In this document: piece after piece, positions 25,194 through 37,110 of the stretch
Layout of the letters: every line of letters starts with the position of its first letter
Position numbering within the stretch: position 1 is the first letter of the stretch
Source of the DNA: Clitoria ternatea
Lineage: Eukaryota; Streptophyta; Magnoliopsida; Fabales; Fabaceae
Assembly (NCBI GenBank): GCA_037962975.1
Contig: CM075675.1
Location: 4,784,001-4,848,000 of the forward strand
Length of the DNA stretch: 64,000 nt
Direction of reading: 5' to 3'
The notes under the pieces: generated by a model
The model's database searches: none
What the model was told of the DNA's origin: nothing
What the model saw: only the letters and a program-made list of their open reading frames with translations
Translations under genes and position numbers: made by a program

Positions 25194-27198
25194 ATGGGTT
25201 TGAAGAGCACGTTCTACATATCTCATGGATCACCCACTTTGTCTATAGATGAGTCTATTGAGGCCAGGAAATTCCTTCTGTCATGGAAGAATGATGTGTT
25301 TCCACGAAGACCCACTTCGATTCTGGTCATTTCTGGTCATTGGGACACAGCAATTCCCACCGTTAACGTTGTTCAAACCACCAATGACACCATCCACGAC
25401 TTCTATGGCTTCCCCAAACAAATGTACCAGGTTCGTTCGTTGGTTTGTTTGTTTCACCTAACACCAACCCTTTTTTATTCTCTTATTCATTCTTCTTTTG
25501 TTTTGACTTTTATTCAATAATTAATTTGATTATTAGTTAATCCGTAGCATATAGTTTACTCAGACTAAAAAGAAATTAAGAAAAAAAAGTTTTTTTTTCT
25601 TTCTGTTCTTGGTGATTTTTATTAATTTTTTGAAAAAGTTTGATATATCTTTTTTTGATGTGGTAAGATTAAGATTAAAGGCAAATTAGATTGATAATTA
25701 TTAAAATTAAAATTGCTTTCATTAAAACAATATGGGTATGGTATGGCTTTTTGGTAAATTTATTCTGAGATATGTTTTTTTTAAAAAGGGAAACGGTCAA
25801 ATTTTGGATACTTCATTGAGTTGTTTGGGTTTAAAGTTGGTTGAATTGGATTGGGTATATAAAAGTGATTTTTACATCGGTTATAAAAATAACTAATGTA
25901 AAAAAATACTCTTCAACACAGGGACCATTATGATCCAAAACTAATTGTACCACTATAGCCTTTTCCAGTTATCTCTCCATGTTTCAAAGGATTAGTTTTA
26001 TCGAAACCGGATTGGATTGGCTGATTTGAAGACTAGACTAGCCAGTTCTCAATTTAATCATGATTTACTTGAATGAGTAACAGGTTTGATTCTAAAGACT
26101 TAGTTTCTAGGTGTCACTACCCTTGGTTCCTATGTTTCAAGTTTCACCTTGTAGTTGTCCATAGCCATAATGAGTTGATAACAATAGTATCTTAGCCCTC
26201 TTAGGATAACCGAGTCATTTTAGCTTCATGCTGTTTTTGAAATGGCAAAAGATTGAACTTTAAGACATAAATTATAAATGTGTAATCCATAAAACTCATG
26301 CGTAGGAATGCAATTCAGGCAAGTACCTTAGTATACAAATTATGTCTTAAGTAGTAGCATTAAAAAACAGTGCAATGCTGAGTGGCTTATCCCATATGTA
26401 GTCATTTCTGACATTACATGGTTCCTTTACTAGCTTAAATATCCAGCACCTGGAGCTCCAAATTTGGCAAGGAGGGTGAAGGAACTACTGAATAAATCTG
26501 GTTTCAGCCGCGTCGATGAAGATACGAAGCGAGGACTTGACCATGGTGCCTGGGTTCCTCTCCTTTTGATGTATCCAGAACATGACATCCCAGTTTGTCA
26601 ATTGTCTGTTCAATCTCACCAGGATGGGACTTACCATTATAACATAGGAAAGGCATTGGCCCCTCTTAAAGATGAGGGTGTGTTGATTATAGGATCTGGA
26701 AGTGCTGTTCACAACTTGAGGGCACTTGATCGTCACTCCCCAAGTGCTGCTCCCTGGGCTCTAGAATTTGATAATTGGTTGAAAGATGCCCTCCTTCAAG
26801 GAAGGTACCCTTTTTTTCTGTTTTGATTTCCAAATTTTCTGAATGCATAATTGTTGATAATACTGAATGAATCTACCCATTATGACAGATTTAAATGTTT
26901 CTGATCTTATGAATATAGTTGATTTTGGAAAACTAGGCATTGAATGTTGTGGAGTTTGGCACTTCATGGATTGATTGTTAAAGCTTTCAATTGCTTTTGT
27001 AGATATGAAGATGTAAATCATTATGAGCAGAAAGCGCCACACGCAAAGAAGGCTCATCCTTGGCCAGATCACTTTTATCCTTTGCATGTTGCTATTGGTG
27101 CTGCTGGTGAAAATGCAAAGGCCAAACTTATCCATAGCAGTATTGAATTGGGAAGTCTTTCTTATGCCTCTTATGAATTTACATCTGCTTCCAGTTGA
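25194..27198 (+). CDS. DODA: LigB/DODA-like extradiol ring-cleavage dioxygenase, copy 1
   Basis: Three exons, 25194-25430, 26434-26804 and 27003-27198, with GT/AG borders; they give 267 residues. The ATG at 25194 was chosen because MGLKSTFYISHGSP aligns with the family start; an in-frame upstream ATG at 25143 lacks family support. Candidate non-haem metal ligands are His11 (SHGSP), His49 (SGHWDT), His172 (SAVHNLR) and a His near 226-231 (DHFYPLH). RGLDHGAW near 112-119 is another family signature. The class III extradiol (LigB) family opens catechol-type rings. In betalain plants a relative makes betalamic acid from L-DOPA; in a legume the substrate is unknown, so betalain synthesis should not be assumed. 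There is no signal peptide; probably cytosolic. A paralogue lies 4.3 kb downstream on the same strand. Confidence 0.92.
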
Positions 27199-29651
27199 AC
27201 TTCTTAATACAGAGTAACTTCTCTTCTGTTGTGTATCCTCTGAACACAGCTATTCAATGTCTATGATGTGTTGCTTGGAAGTTTAGATTTGTGTTTCTAT
27301 GATATATTGTAAAGAAATGATTTATACATTGTCTTTGATTTCTATATATCCAAAAAATACAAAAGAGATTTGACACATACAATTGCATTTTGTAGTTTGC
27401 AACTTGGTGACAGGGAATCACACATTGCTTAACTGATAAAACCAAGTAACTAACTAAACCAGATGTTTGTACTTTGTAAGCTCCTTGTTGGGTGATGTTG
27501 GTGACGCCCTTGACAATGTTGGTAAAATTTATCTGTAGTAAGTAAATACGATAAAGTAATCTATCAGTAGTGATATCTATTTAGAAACTTAAATTATCTT
27601 GATGGTCTATTTAAAATTTGATTCACATTAAAACTAATAAAAATGTTATCAAATAAATATTAAATATTAAATGAACTCATCTGAAATAAATAAGTTAGCC
27701 TTAAAGTATAATATATCATAATTTATGATTTATTTTATAAAATCATATAAGAGTAGAAAATAATTGACCGTATAAGTTGAAAATATTTTTTTCAAAAGTC
27801 AAAACTCAACATATCTAATTAAATAGAATTTTAAAAAATCCTTAGTCTAATCTTATTATTAAAACTAAACTTTAAATAAGCTAGGCATTGACCCTTAAAT
27901 AGATAGTCTCACATATTCTCATCCCTAATAAATGTCGTGATAAACATTATTTATACATGCATCACATCTCTTAATTTTACAAAAAACAAAACTTCTTCCT
28001 GTATACATACCAATTTTTAAAATTTAGTACCCTTATTTATGGGCCTTGAGCGATCGCCCACCTTGCCCTCCATTCAGGCCGTACTTGGTGATATACATGT
28101 TATAATGCACTTATGCTTGGGTTTTGCACTTTCTTCATGCAGATTTAAGAAGTTGCTTGCACTCAATTAATATTAGCTGAGGAAATAAATTCCGTTAGGT
28201 TTGTAGGAACCTATATATATGGATGCTTTGTGTAACTTATGTGCACTTTCTCTTGAATGACTAAGCTTTCTCATTATGAAAACTCTAGCATTTTATTCTA
28301 TCTCTCTCTCTTCTACTCTCTCCCTCTAAAATCAACATGGCATGGCATTGGTGCAATAAGCAATATTTTGGGAAGTTGAAGTCTTCGGGAAGTATTTCTT
28401 TAATAGTACTAGCTCTCAAGTTCTCAATGAAAACTATGTGCATATTTCGGTAACTCAGTTATGGAAATGAAGTTTGGTCAACGACACTATTAAATATTCA
28501 GTATTAAATTTGCACGTGATTTGACACACTTTCTCACTTTGTGTTTGATCAACCAATTAAAAATTTACTTTTGGTCAACTTTAATTTAATAACTACAACC
28601 AAACATGTATTATAAGTACTAAGTTTTTTACAGTCTTATAAAGAGAATAGGTCAATAGGATGTTCTCAATTGAGGGGATTGTGCATATAAAATGGACTGA
28701 AAAAAATGCATGATAGTTACTTGCACAATGCTTGTGACAGAACTTCTTATGGAAGTTTATGAACAATTCATCTCTGGTCCATGTGGTTTATATGCTTTTT
28801 TCTATTAACAAAACCACCTAGAGGAGGTAGTTTACCTGTCCAGGAAAGCATGCTTAGCTTTGAAGTTTGGAAGACAGAACTTCCATTTCATGTTAATAAA
28901 TTTGTGGCTAAAATTTATAAGCAAAATAACTTATGTGACTGAAAAAGGTGTTCATAATCTTAAACTTTTTTGTATAAGGCTGAGGCTGGTTGTAAGCAAA
29001 ATTTGGTCTCTATGGACTTGTAGTCTTGTAGTTATCTTATAAATATATGTAACTGAGTAACCTTATTTTTCTTATTATTAGCATACTAAGTTTTATTGTA
29101 CTTTCATTGGTATCATAGATTCAATTTAAAAGCAATTACTGATTGAGAAATTGTTGTGCATAGTGAATACTTTTATGTACAAAACTTGTGTCGAATAATT
29201 CGTTAGAATGTTGTGAACATGCGCAAGCGCTTTTATTTTTGTCCTCTTCTTTTGTACCATTTGTAATTCCCTGATTATCACTTGTACTATTCTTTAAGTA
29301 ATTGCATAATAGACAGAACCCTAACCCTGTTCTCTTGAACTCTACGAAATCAGCACACAGAAAATGTTGATGTTGCGTTGGATCTATTTCACAAAATGGT
29401 TAATTTGAACCCTACTTGCTTGATTTATGACATGTGACATTTTATTGGATGGCCTATTCAAGTGCCATTTTCAATTTGAGAAAATATCATTGGTTAGGAA
29501 AGTGGAGATATATAAAGGGGTGACTTTTTTTGTTTTTCTATTCTGTGGAATAATAATAGAGAGGAAGATAATAGTAATATCAAGGAATCAAAGTTTAGAG
29601 GAGTTCCCTATAGTCATGTCAAGAATAAAGTTTTTATTAAAAGTCATCAAT
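27199..29651. other. Intergenic DNA between the dioxygenase genes, no gene seen
   Basis: Short frames only; no array or RNA gene recognised. The 3' untranslated region of copy 1 lies at its start. Confidence 0.5.
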
Positions 29652-29656
29652 AATAC

Positions 29657-30448
29657 TGAACTGGTCTGGACCGGGGTCTAGGATCTGGTATGGGACCAGC
29701 CACAAGAATGCAGGTATTTTTAGGGTTTGCACACCGGAACAGTGTAAATCCGATGTTATAATCCGGTCTCTCAGTGGGAGAGGCCGGTCTTGCTGTCCTG
29801 GAGATCCTTCACACCAACGTTTCGCGTTGCGAGGGGGGGAAAGGTGGTGCCACCTGCGAAGATTCTCCGACGCTCAAGTTAGAAGAGTGTAAGAACTCAG
29901 TGAATGCTGTAAAAGTATGAGATAGAACAACGATACCATGCATGTGTATTGATATATGCTTCTTATAGTTGTACGTGAGAAAAATGAGTCGTTGGATGCA
30001 GGTGGGTCCCTTAGCTCTGATAGCGTGTATATTATGTCAATCAGGGTGGCTCAACTTTTAGAATGTGTCAGGGGGGCAGGTCAATTATCAGGGTACGACT
30101 CTCTAGGGAGAGGGGAGGATAATCACCTTTTCCGCATAATCTGCTGACACACCCACTTACTTTCTGAGGCCATTGATGTGACGTATTTTGCTACAAACAG
30201 TGTCTTCGCTGATAAGTTATTAGGGGCTCTTATCTTGCTGTGACTGAAAAGCCAACAGTTATACAAATGTTCCTGTGTAAATGAACAAAGAACCGTTATG
30301 GAATATATAAGTGGGGCAATCGTGTGGTGAGGACGGACGGCCAGACATCGGATATCCGGTGTGGTAATGCTGAATCAGGACACCGGTTTTCCTTACATGA
30401 GGTCACTCTGTCGTCACAAGAATGGGGGCCGGTATCCAGACCGGATCA
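29657..30448. mobile_element. Solo LTR of an LTR retrotransposon
   Basis: A 792-bp block starting TGAACTGGTCTGG and ending CCAGACCGGATCA, so it has TG...CA ends with short inverted repeats. It is flanked by the same 5-bp word, AATAC, at 29652-29656 and 30449-30453. There is no internal gag-pol on either side, which fits a solo LTR left by recombination between two LTRs. It is GC-richer than its surroundings. The short frames inside are not genes. Confidence 0.85.
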
Positions 30449-30453
30449 AATAC

Positions 30454-31529
30454 ATTCTTCCATAATTTTCAAACATGAAATTTTTCTACTTTTATTTTCT
30501 TTTCGAATGAATAGTCGATCCTTAAAATAATGGTTTAATGGATCATAATGGATGAAAACTTTTTGACAACCAGCTTAATTTTAATGTGCAAATAAAAAAT
30601 TAACTGTGGGTTTGTTTGGTTTCTTATTGTGTTGGTCAAACTAACTATTTCAAACGACTTGAAAAATCAATATTAACCTTTAGATTAAACAAATACTTCA
30701 TACATTTAACAATTTATTCATACAGGGTATCAAACCTATATAAATATTATATGGATGTTGAATATTTGTCGAAGTTGAGAGTGATCTCTTTATAAAGATA
30801 ATTGTGGCACATTGATCTCCAATTGAAGGTGGATTTTGATATTCTCAGAATTAACCAAACACCTCTTAGATACATACACCAATACTGGCTTTATATCATA
30901 CGTCATGGATTATGCTTCAATGTTATACCATGAGGTATTGTCATGACATCAATATCACATTAATGCATATTGATATGGCATCTCTAATACTCATTTTATT
31001 TTATTAGTATAATTTATCTGCATTTATACTTTTTTATGAAAAAAAAACACCCGGAATCAATCCACTTACATAATTGAAAACTATTTAACTCATCTTTTTT
31101 TAATCCAAAAAATTTCCTATCGAATATTAATCTTTTTCAGACTTGTAATTATTTAGTCAAAATTTAAAAACTGTTCTAGATCTAAAATGATGATGGGACA
31201 ATCAACACTTAATTAAAGAATGATGCCCGGAGTAACCCCAATCTTTTATATCTACTCCCTTCTTCAAAATTTTCTTTTTACATATTATTATAACTAACTA
31301 CTGAATATTGATTATAAATCAATGAAACAGGTCAAATACTTATGAGAGTACTGTGGTAGCCGGTCAAATATCTATAAACGCGTAGGATATAATTCAAAGT
31401 CACAAGCAACAAAAGGCAAAGATTAATTAGTTGTCTTTGTTGAATAATCTTCATCCCACATGAGATTATGTTATGCGAAGAGAAGATATAAAGTATTGTT
31501 GTTGAGTGGATTAGTAGGAAAATATTAAT
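30454..31529. other. Intergenic DNA and promoter region of dioxygenase copy 2
   Basis: AT-rich. A TATA-like AGATATAAAG lies near 31484-31494, about 40 bp before the ATG at 31530, and could be the core promoter. A weak partial match to the dispersed repeat lies near 30655-30690. Confidence 0.4.
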
Positions 31530-32735
31530 ATGGGATCGAGGAAATTGAGAGAAACGTTCTACATATCACATGGATCACCAAGTCTTGCCATAGATGATTC
31601 AATCCCAGCTTGGAAGTTCTTGAAATCATGGAAACAACAGTTTCCTCAGCGACCCTCTTCCATTCTTGTCATCTCTGGCCACTGGGACACCCATGTCCCC
31701 ACGGTCAACGTCGTTGACCAAAATGAAACCATCTATGATTTCTATGGTTTCCCCACATCCATGTACAAGGTCTGCCCCTTCATCTTCTAATTCAGATCCA
31801 TCTTTTCTTAGACAGAAAAAAAACATCAAATGAAGGGGGTTTGATCTTGTTTTTCTTTTCTTTAAACATTACTGGTACTTTTTAAGTTAGATTCTTTATC
31901 CATTTATTTTACTTAATAAGGTTTATAAGATAAAAAAAAAATATGAAAGACCCAGTTGTTTTGATAATTTCTTTTCGTTGTTTTTAGTGTGTATATGTTT
32001 TTCCTCATATGTATATTTTTCTCTTGTACATGTAATTAGTATGTATTTAGAGAACGAAGTTATGAAAATAGAAAAATTTAAAGATTAATATTAATACTTT
32101 ATCCTGTTTGAGTAGAATTTTAAGTGTTGATATTGAGGATTAATGAGGTTGATGATGAAGTGCAGCTAAAATATCCAGCTGCAGGAGCTGCAGGGTTGGG
32201 AAAGAGGGTGAAGGAGCTACTAATAGCATCAGGGTTCAGTGATGTAGATGAAGATAGGAAACGTGGGCTTGACCATGGTGCATGGGTCCCTCTCATGTTG
32301 ATGTACCCAGAGGCAGATATCCCAGTATGTCAACTTTCTGTCTCATCCAGCAAAGGTGCTACCTATCACTATAACATGGGAAAGGCTTTGGCCCCTCTTA
32401 AGGATGAAGGTGTTCTAATCATTGGCTCTGGGAGTGCCACTCATAACCTTAGAGCCATTGGACCTCGTAATACCCCTCCTGCTCCTTGGGCTACTGCCTT
32501 TATCTCATGGTTGAAAACCTCTCTTCTTGAAGGAAGGTATGATGAAGTAAATGAATACGAAGAGAAAGCCCCATATGCAAAAATGGCTCATCCGTGGCCA
32601 GATCACTTCTTCCCATTGCATGTGGCGATGGGAGCTGCAGGTGAAAACGCAAAGGCCAAAGTTGTACACGATAGTTGGGATGCTGGTTCTCTTTCCTATG
32701 CTTCTTTTCGTTTTACAGCACCATCTACTGATTAA
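31530..32735 (+). CDS. DODA: LigB/DODA-like extradiol ring-cleavage dioxygenase, copy 2
   Basis: Two exons, 31530-31769 and 32166-32735, give 269 residues. The first intron is at the same place as in copy 1 (after MYK, before LKYP). Exon 2 runs straight through the position of copy 1's second intron (at EGR-YDEV). Candidate metal ligands are kept: His14 (SHGSP), His51 (SGHWDT), His173 (SATHNLR) and His227/His232 (DHFFPLH), with RGLDHGAW at 113-120. Both copies therefore look catalytically competent. The pair are tandem duplicates; the amount of change between them suggests the duplication is not recent. Substrate unknown, as for copy 1. Confidence 0.92.
32040..32110 (-). repeat. Inverted copy of the dispersed ~65-bp repeat in the intron of dioxygenase copy 2
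   Basis: The reverse complement reads TTAATATTAATCTTTAAA, TTTTTCTATTTTCATAACT and then CTAAATACATACTAA, matching 1-85. It sits inside the single intron (31770-32165). Confidence 0.5.
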
Positions 32736-34584
32736 CACAAATACACTATATATGTGATCAATAAAGGATATTTGAATTGCGTGTTTGTTAATTTATTACT
32801 TTTTCAGCTGTCTGCAACAAGGTTCAGATGTTTGATTCTTACTATCCATTAATCTATTAATAATATAACTGAAGTTGTTTCACTAATAACTTGCCGTACG
32901 ATATCACTACGAGAAATAGTGTTATATTAATGACTCAATTTTGTTTTGGTTTTTACATATATATTTGGTGGTTCTTTACATTATGCATTTAGAAATTTTC
33001 ACACACTATATAATTTGTGGTTTTCACATACTATGCTTTTATATTATATTCCGTTTCATTTGCCTATAAAAGCCACCTAGATAATAACATGCTTGGCATC
33101 CAACTAGCCAGTTTTATATTTTGTAGTTTCATTTGAGAGAGTATCTACGAGATAAAAAATTTGAGAGAACCTATCGTATTCTATTTTATAAGGTTTATTG
33201 TCTTTCTATTTTTATCATTTAAGAGAACCTATCGTATTCTCCTTTTTACATTGTGAAGCAATTTTCTTAGTGATTGTCTATAATTTTTTTTCGGTTTTGG
33301 AGTTTTCCATGTAAATCTTATGTGTTCACTTTTATTGTCTCTCTACTTACTTCTCTTTATCTCCGATTAAACCGATCCGCTGCTTCCGCATTTCCGCACT
33401 TCCCTTAACAACGTGGTCTAAAACCATATAACAACAAAAAAAAAATCCACAAGTAAAAAATTTCCATGCAACAGCATAAGCGTCATAGGAAAACCATTTT
33501 TTAAAAATCTATCATTATTAATGGCACATCCGAATTAAATTAAAAATAAAATGACCTAAATTGAAGTAAATAAATCTAAGCACTTATATAATTGTGTTTA
33601 ACAACAATAATAAAAAGAAACTATAAATATGAAGGTCCAGTGGTTACGATGACAATGGGGTCATCTAGGCGACATCACTTATGTTGTTGTAGAAGGTGTT
33701 GGGGCAAAGGCATGCTAGGGGGTTGTAGAGGGGGACAACTTAATTAATTGCTAGGTTTAGCCATCATCGACCTACTAACCATTGGAGCATAGATGAGTTA
33801 CCCTAAACAACTCATTCGACCTTATAGGACGACTTGTCTTGCAAAGAACATATAAACAATATTTGATTGGTAAAATATCATACAAAATAGATAAACCAAT
33901 ATGCTGGATTTATAATAAATTTACCATCTCTCAAGCAATATCAACATGTGTCCTCTTGTGGTGTGCAGTACTCCACCTATGGTGCTCCTCTAATTATGCA
34001 TCTCATGCTCATAGACAAAAGCATACGCTGGCTTAGTCCACTTAATTAGTAAGTAGGCCAACCCAAGCTTCTTCCCCTGTTCACATGGTGGTTTGAGTAT
34101 GGACTATGACCATGGTAGGCCTATGACTAGATCTAAGCATAGAAAGGTCCAAGAAACATCTTGCTTATGTAGACGCACTTGTATTTATTTTCTAGCTTTC
34201 ATTTAGGTCATTAGTTTCTCGTTGGGCTTGGGTTTAGGCAATTTATTTGGGCTATGTTTCCATTTGGGCTTGTATTTGCCATAATTTAGGTAGTATGAGA
34301 TTTGTTTGCACCCTGGGCTTTATTTCCTCAGTGAACCTTGGAGGGAAGTCTCACCTTCTTATCTATCTATAGGTGACTTTCCCTCTCATTTGTCACATTT
34401 AAATCATTTTGAGATTTGAATTTTGAGTGAGCTTAATTTTCTCTCTAGGTATTCTTTACTAAAACCTAGAAATCTTATCCTTGTGGTAGATCAACATAAG
34501 GCTTATCTTGATTGATAATTCCAATAGCACCACTCCAAGCTTTGTCCAAATCCTCCCCTGCAGAGCCACAGACAAATTACCATT
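32736..34584. other. Intergenic DNA, no gene recognised
   Basis: At 32904 CACTACGAGAAATAGTG resembles a CACTA-type transposon end, but no partner end was found. The stretch 34140-34540 (GGGCTTG-rich, then TCTCACCTTC) resembles retrotransposon LTR sequence; I could not define its ends. Confidence 0.4.
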
Positions 34585-34797
34585 GCTTGATCCCTCAAAG
34601 TTAACACACATTTCTTAATGTTGTTTCACTGATTTAAGGATGCAGTTGAATTAAGACAATATTTTAGCCTATCTTATATGTTATCAAATCCAAACAAAGA
34701 AGCATGCCAGACGGAAGAAGATCAACTCTACACCACATCAACATTGTTCTTTTTTTCAGTCACCCAGTTACCATGAAATCATTGCATGAATTAACCA
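34585..34797 (+). repeat. Copy 1 of a ~213-bp segment repeated 25 kb away
   Basis: Nearly the same sequence recurs at 60048-60258 in the same orientation with only small substitutions and indels. It holds no open frame of note. Confidence 0.8.
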
Positions 34798-35021
34798 CTT
34801 GTATGACAAGATTTCAAAGCAAGTAATACAAAAAGTTTAACAAAGGTGAGAGGACCTGTGGAATCATGTACGAGAGAACAATTGATAGAGTTTGCATGAG
34901 GTAGAAAGTAACAAACTGGTATTCATATTATTAAAGATCATATGTATTATTAACTATTTTTAAGGGAAAACAGATTCATCCTATGTAATCAAGAAAGAAA
35001 CAAAAGGAATGAAAAGAATAC

Positions 35022-36323
35022 CTAGAGAAAAAAGGCATAGAATAGAGGGGATGCGCGGCAGTGGACAAGGTTGGGTTGCCGTGGATATTTGAAGACAAGT
35101 TTTTTTACGGGAAAAATCTTCAAGAACTCGCAAGGTTGGGGACCACCGGAGGAAGGTAGCGGAGTGTGAATTGGTGAGGGAATTGGTTGGACGTCAAAAG
35201 TTGATATGAAGACACGAGAGCCGTTCATCAATACAGCACAAAATCGTCTTTGGCTCTCTTGAGCACCCTCACCCACGTCTACCAAGCAGTAGGAATGGCA
35301 ATCATGCAGTGAATCCCTGTATCCAGGGGAGCATATGTCATCATCATCTGGTGAGATATCGGCAAATACCTCATCAAGTTGTTGAAAGTAGTCGAAGTAG
35401 CCAGGGGTTTCAGAGCAGACAAAAGCATAAACATGAAGAGCAGAACGGCTAACAGGATCAATTAGGGAACCCGAGAATGCTCTTTCAATGGTAAGTAAGA
35501 CTCCCGATGACGAGTTGATAGGAGGAGGGAATTGGATCTTTGATAACCATGCTGTTTCAAAAGGAGATTCAAACGAACATAAACCAGGCTTTCGAAGAAA
35601 AGGTTCTCCATCGAAAACTTCCCACCTCTGGGAAAGATGATCGAAGACCTGAAAGGATTCTTCAATGGGAACAAAGTCGTCATCGAATAACAGAAACAAC
35701 TTGTGGTCGATGACAAAATGACTAAGTATAAGAGGCCCAATCGAGCCTACAAACTTCTCCCCGGGTTCATGAGGCGAATTGTAATCGAAGACTTCTTCGA
35801 GTAATTCTTGGAGGGCAGGGGGACAAGGTGCTTGACGCCATATTTTCTCAGTGGAATCGTAACATTCGAACAGATAAGTACAACCGAAGCGGCTATAAAA
35901 ATCATGAGGATCACAATGCATCCAGTAACGAAGGGCGTAAATGGTACCTCTAAGATTGGCGACAATGGCAACTTTGGGATCATTGAGATGGGAAACAAGG
36001 CTCAGAGCATCTTGGGGAGGGGCATGTGGTTGGGGGTGGAACTCGTAGACGTTGGGAGAGGAGTGATTAAAAATTTGGTGATCATGGAAAAGGCCGCCCA
36101 GAAAATAAACTTTGTCTTCCAATTTGAAATGGCGCATATACAAGGGGAAATGATGCTTTGGCAGATCGAGACAGAAACATGTGGGCAACAAGGGTGGTTC
36201 TGAACTCTGCTCCAAATTGCTACTGCCATGTCTACTGAGATCGATGCCAACCAGATCTCCATCTATCTCTATATATAGAATATTCTTTTGGCCACCCTCC
36301 TCCTCCTCGCTCACGCTCATCAT
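35022..36323 (-). CDS. Kelch-like (beta-propeller) protein, intronless
   Basis: A single-exon frame of 433 residues. Start MMSVSEEEEGG at 36323, stop TAG at 35024-35022. Repeating blade-like phrases (KVYFLGGLF...VYEFHP, TYLFECYDSTEKIWRQAPCPP, SFQVFDHLSQRWEVFDGEPFL) resemble kelch / galactose-oxidase-type repeats, in which an aromatic-containing strand describes a value displayed against a mean. There is no F-box, signal peptide or membrane segment. I recognise the general style from legume uncharacterised kelch-like families but not a named gene. Codon use and frame are clean over 1.3 kb, which supports a real gene. Function unknown; probably a soluble protein-interaction scaffold. Confidence 0.75.
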   Translation of the reverse strand: MMSVSEEEEGGQKNILYIEIDGDLVGIDLSRHGSSNLEQSSEPPLLPTCFCLDLPKHHFPLYMRHFKLEDKVYFLGGLFHDHQIFNHSSPNVYEFHPQPHAPPQDALSLVSHLNDPKVAIVANLRGTIYALRYWMHCDPHDFYSRFGCTYLFECYDSTEKIWRQAPCPPALQELLEEVFDYNSPHEPGEKFVGSIGPLILSHFVIDHKLFLLFDDDFVPIEESFQVFDHLSQRWEVFDGEPFLRKPGLCSFESPFETAWLSKIQFPPPINSSSGVLLTIERAFSGSLIDPVSRSALHVYAFVCSETPGYFDYFQQLDEVFADISPDDDDICSPGYRDSLHDCHSYCLVDVGEGAQESQRRFCAVLMNGSRVFISTFDVQPIPSPIHTPLPSSGGPQPCEFLKIFPVKKLVFKYPRQPNLVHCRASPLFYAFFL

Positions 36324-36657
36324 CCTCGATTTGAAATCAGTTGTAATTTCTTCAACAGGGATTAGGGATTAGGGGTTTCAGAAATTTCTTCATTAGAAAC
36401 ACCAAACCCTAGGCTCATTATCATTCTGTTTTTGTTTTTCTTTTCCTTTCAAATTCATATATATATCTACCGCTTATTTTCCTTTTTTTATTTTTTATAT
36501 ATATTCCGTTTCTGTTTTCTAATTATTTCATTTTCGTTTTAATTTTTATTATTTCCTTTTCATTTTTATTACTTACATCGTTTTCTATTTTTATTTCGTT
36601 TTCTTTTCCGTTTTTTATTTTATATATATTTATTGTAATCATTTTTATTTTTTATTT

Positions 36658-36680
36658 TCTATATATATATATATATATAT
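36658..36680. repeat. (TA)n microsatellite
   Basis: About 23 bases of alternating A and T upstream of the kelch-like gene. Confidence 0.8.
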
Positions 36681-36732
36681 ACATATCTAAATAAATAAAT
36701 GGATAAATGTCCCTTGTCTATATTGTACGATA

Positions 36733-36827
36733 TATGAAGACAGAGAACTATTAATCAATACAACACAAAATCGTCTTTGGCTCTCTTGAGCACCCTCACC
36801 TACGTCTACTAAGCAGTAGGAATGGCA
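36733..36827 (-). pseudogene. Duplicated 95-bp piece of the kelch-like gene
   Basis: Matches about 35204-35298 of the gene (the part coding near the C-terminal ...CHSYCLVDVGEGAQESQRRFCAVL) at high identity in the same orientation. It lies about 410 bp upstream of the gene's ATG. It is too short to code and is probably the remnant of a tandem duplicate, with most of the copy gone. Confidence 0.75.
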
Positions 36828-37110
36828 GGTAGAATTAGTTTTAGGAATTCTTGCATCCTTATAAATAAATTTTAAATAGATTTAAATTGAATTTGAGCTG
36901 ATCTAATTTTTACAAGTCCTTAATTAAAACTGTTTTTTTTCAAAAAAATTATCTCCTAAACATTGCTTTTGGATATATTAAGATAATTATTCCTTTTCTA
37001 ATATAGATGAGTATTATTACATCAAGTAACATCGATTTTTTTACAATAATATATTCTTAATAAAATCTTATCCATCATGTTACATTACTTGTTTCCCAAC
37101 TAAGTACATT

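Noticed and set aside
25194..32735. Reading the dioxygenases as betalain-pathway DOPA dioxygenases
   Set aside because: Betalains are confined to Caryophyllales among plants; the general LigB family assignment is all the sequence supports.
32904..32920. CACTACGAGAAATAGTG as a CACTA transposon end
   Set aside because: No matching opposite end, subterminal repeats or target duplication found nearby.
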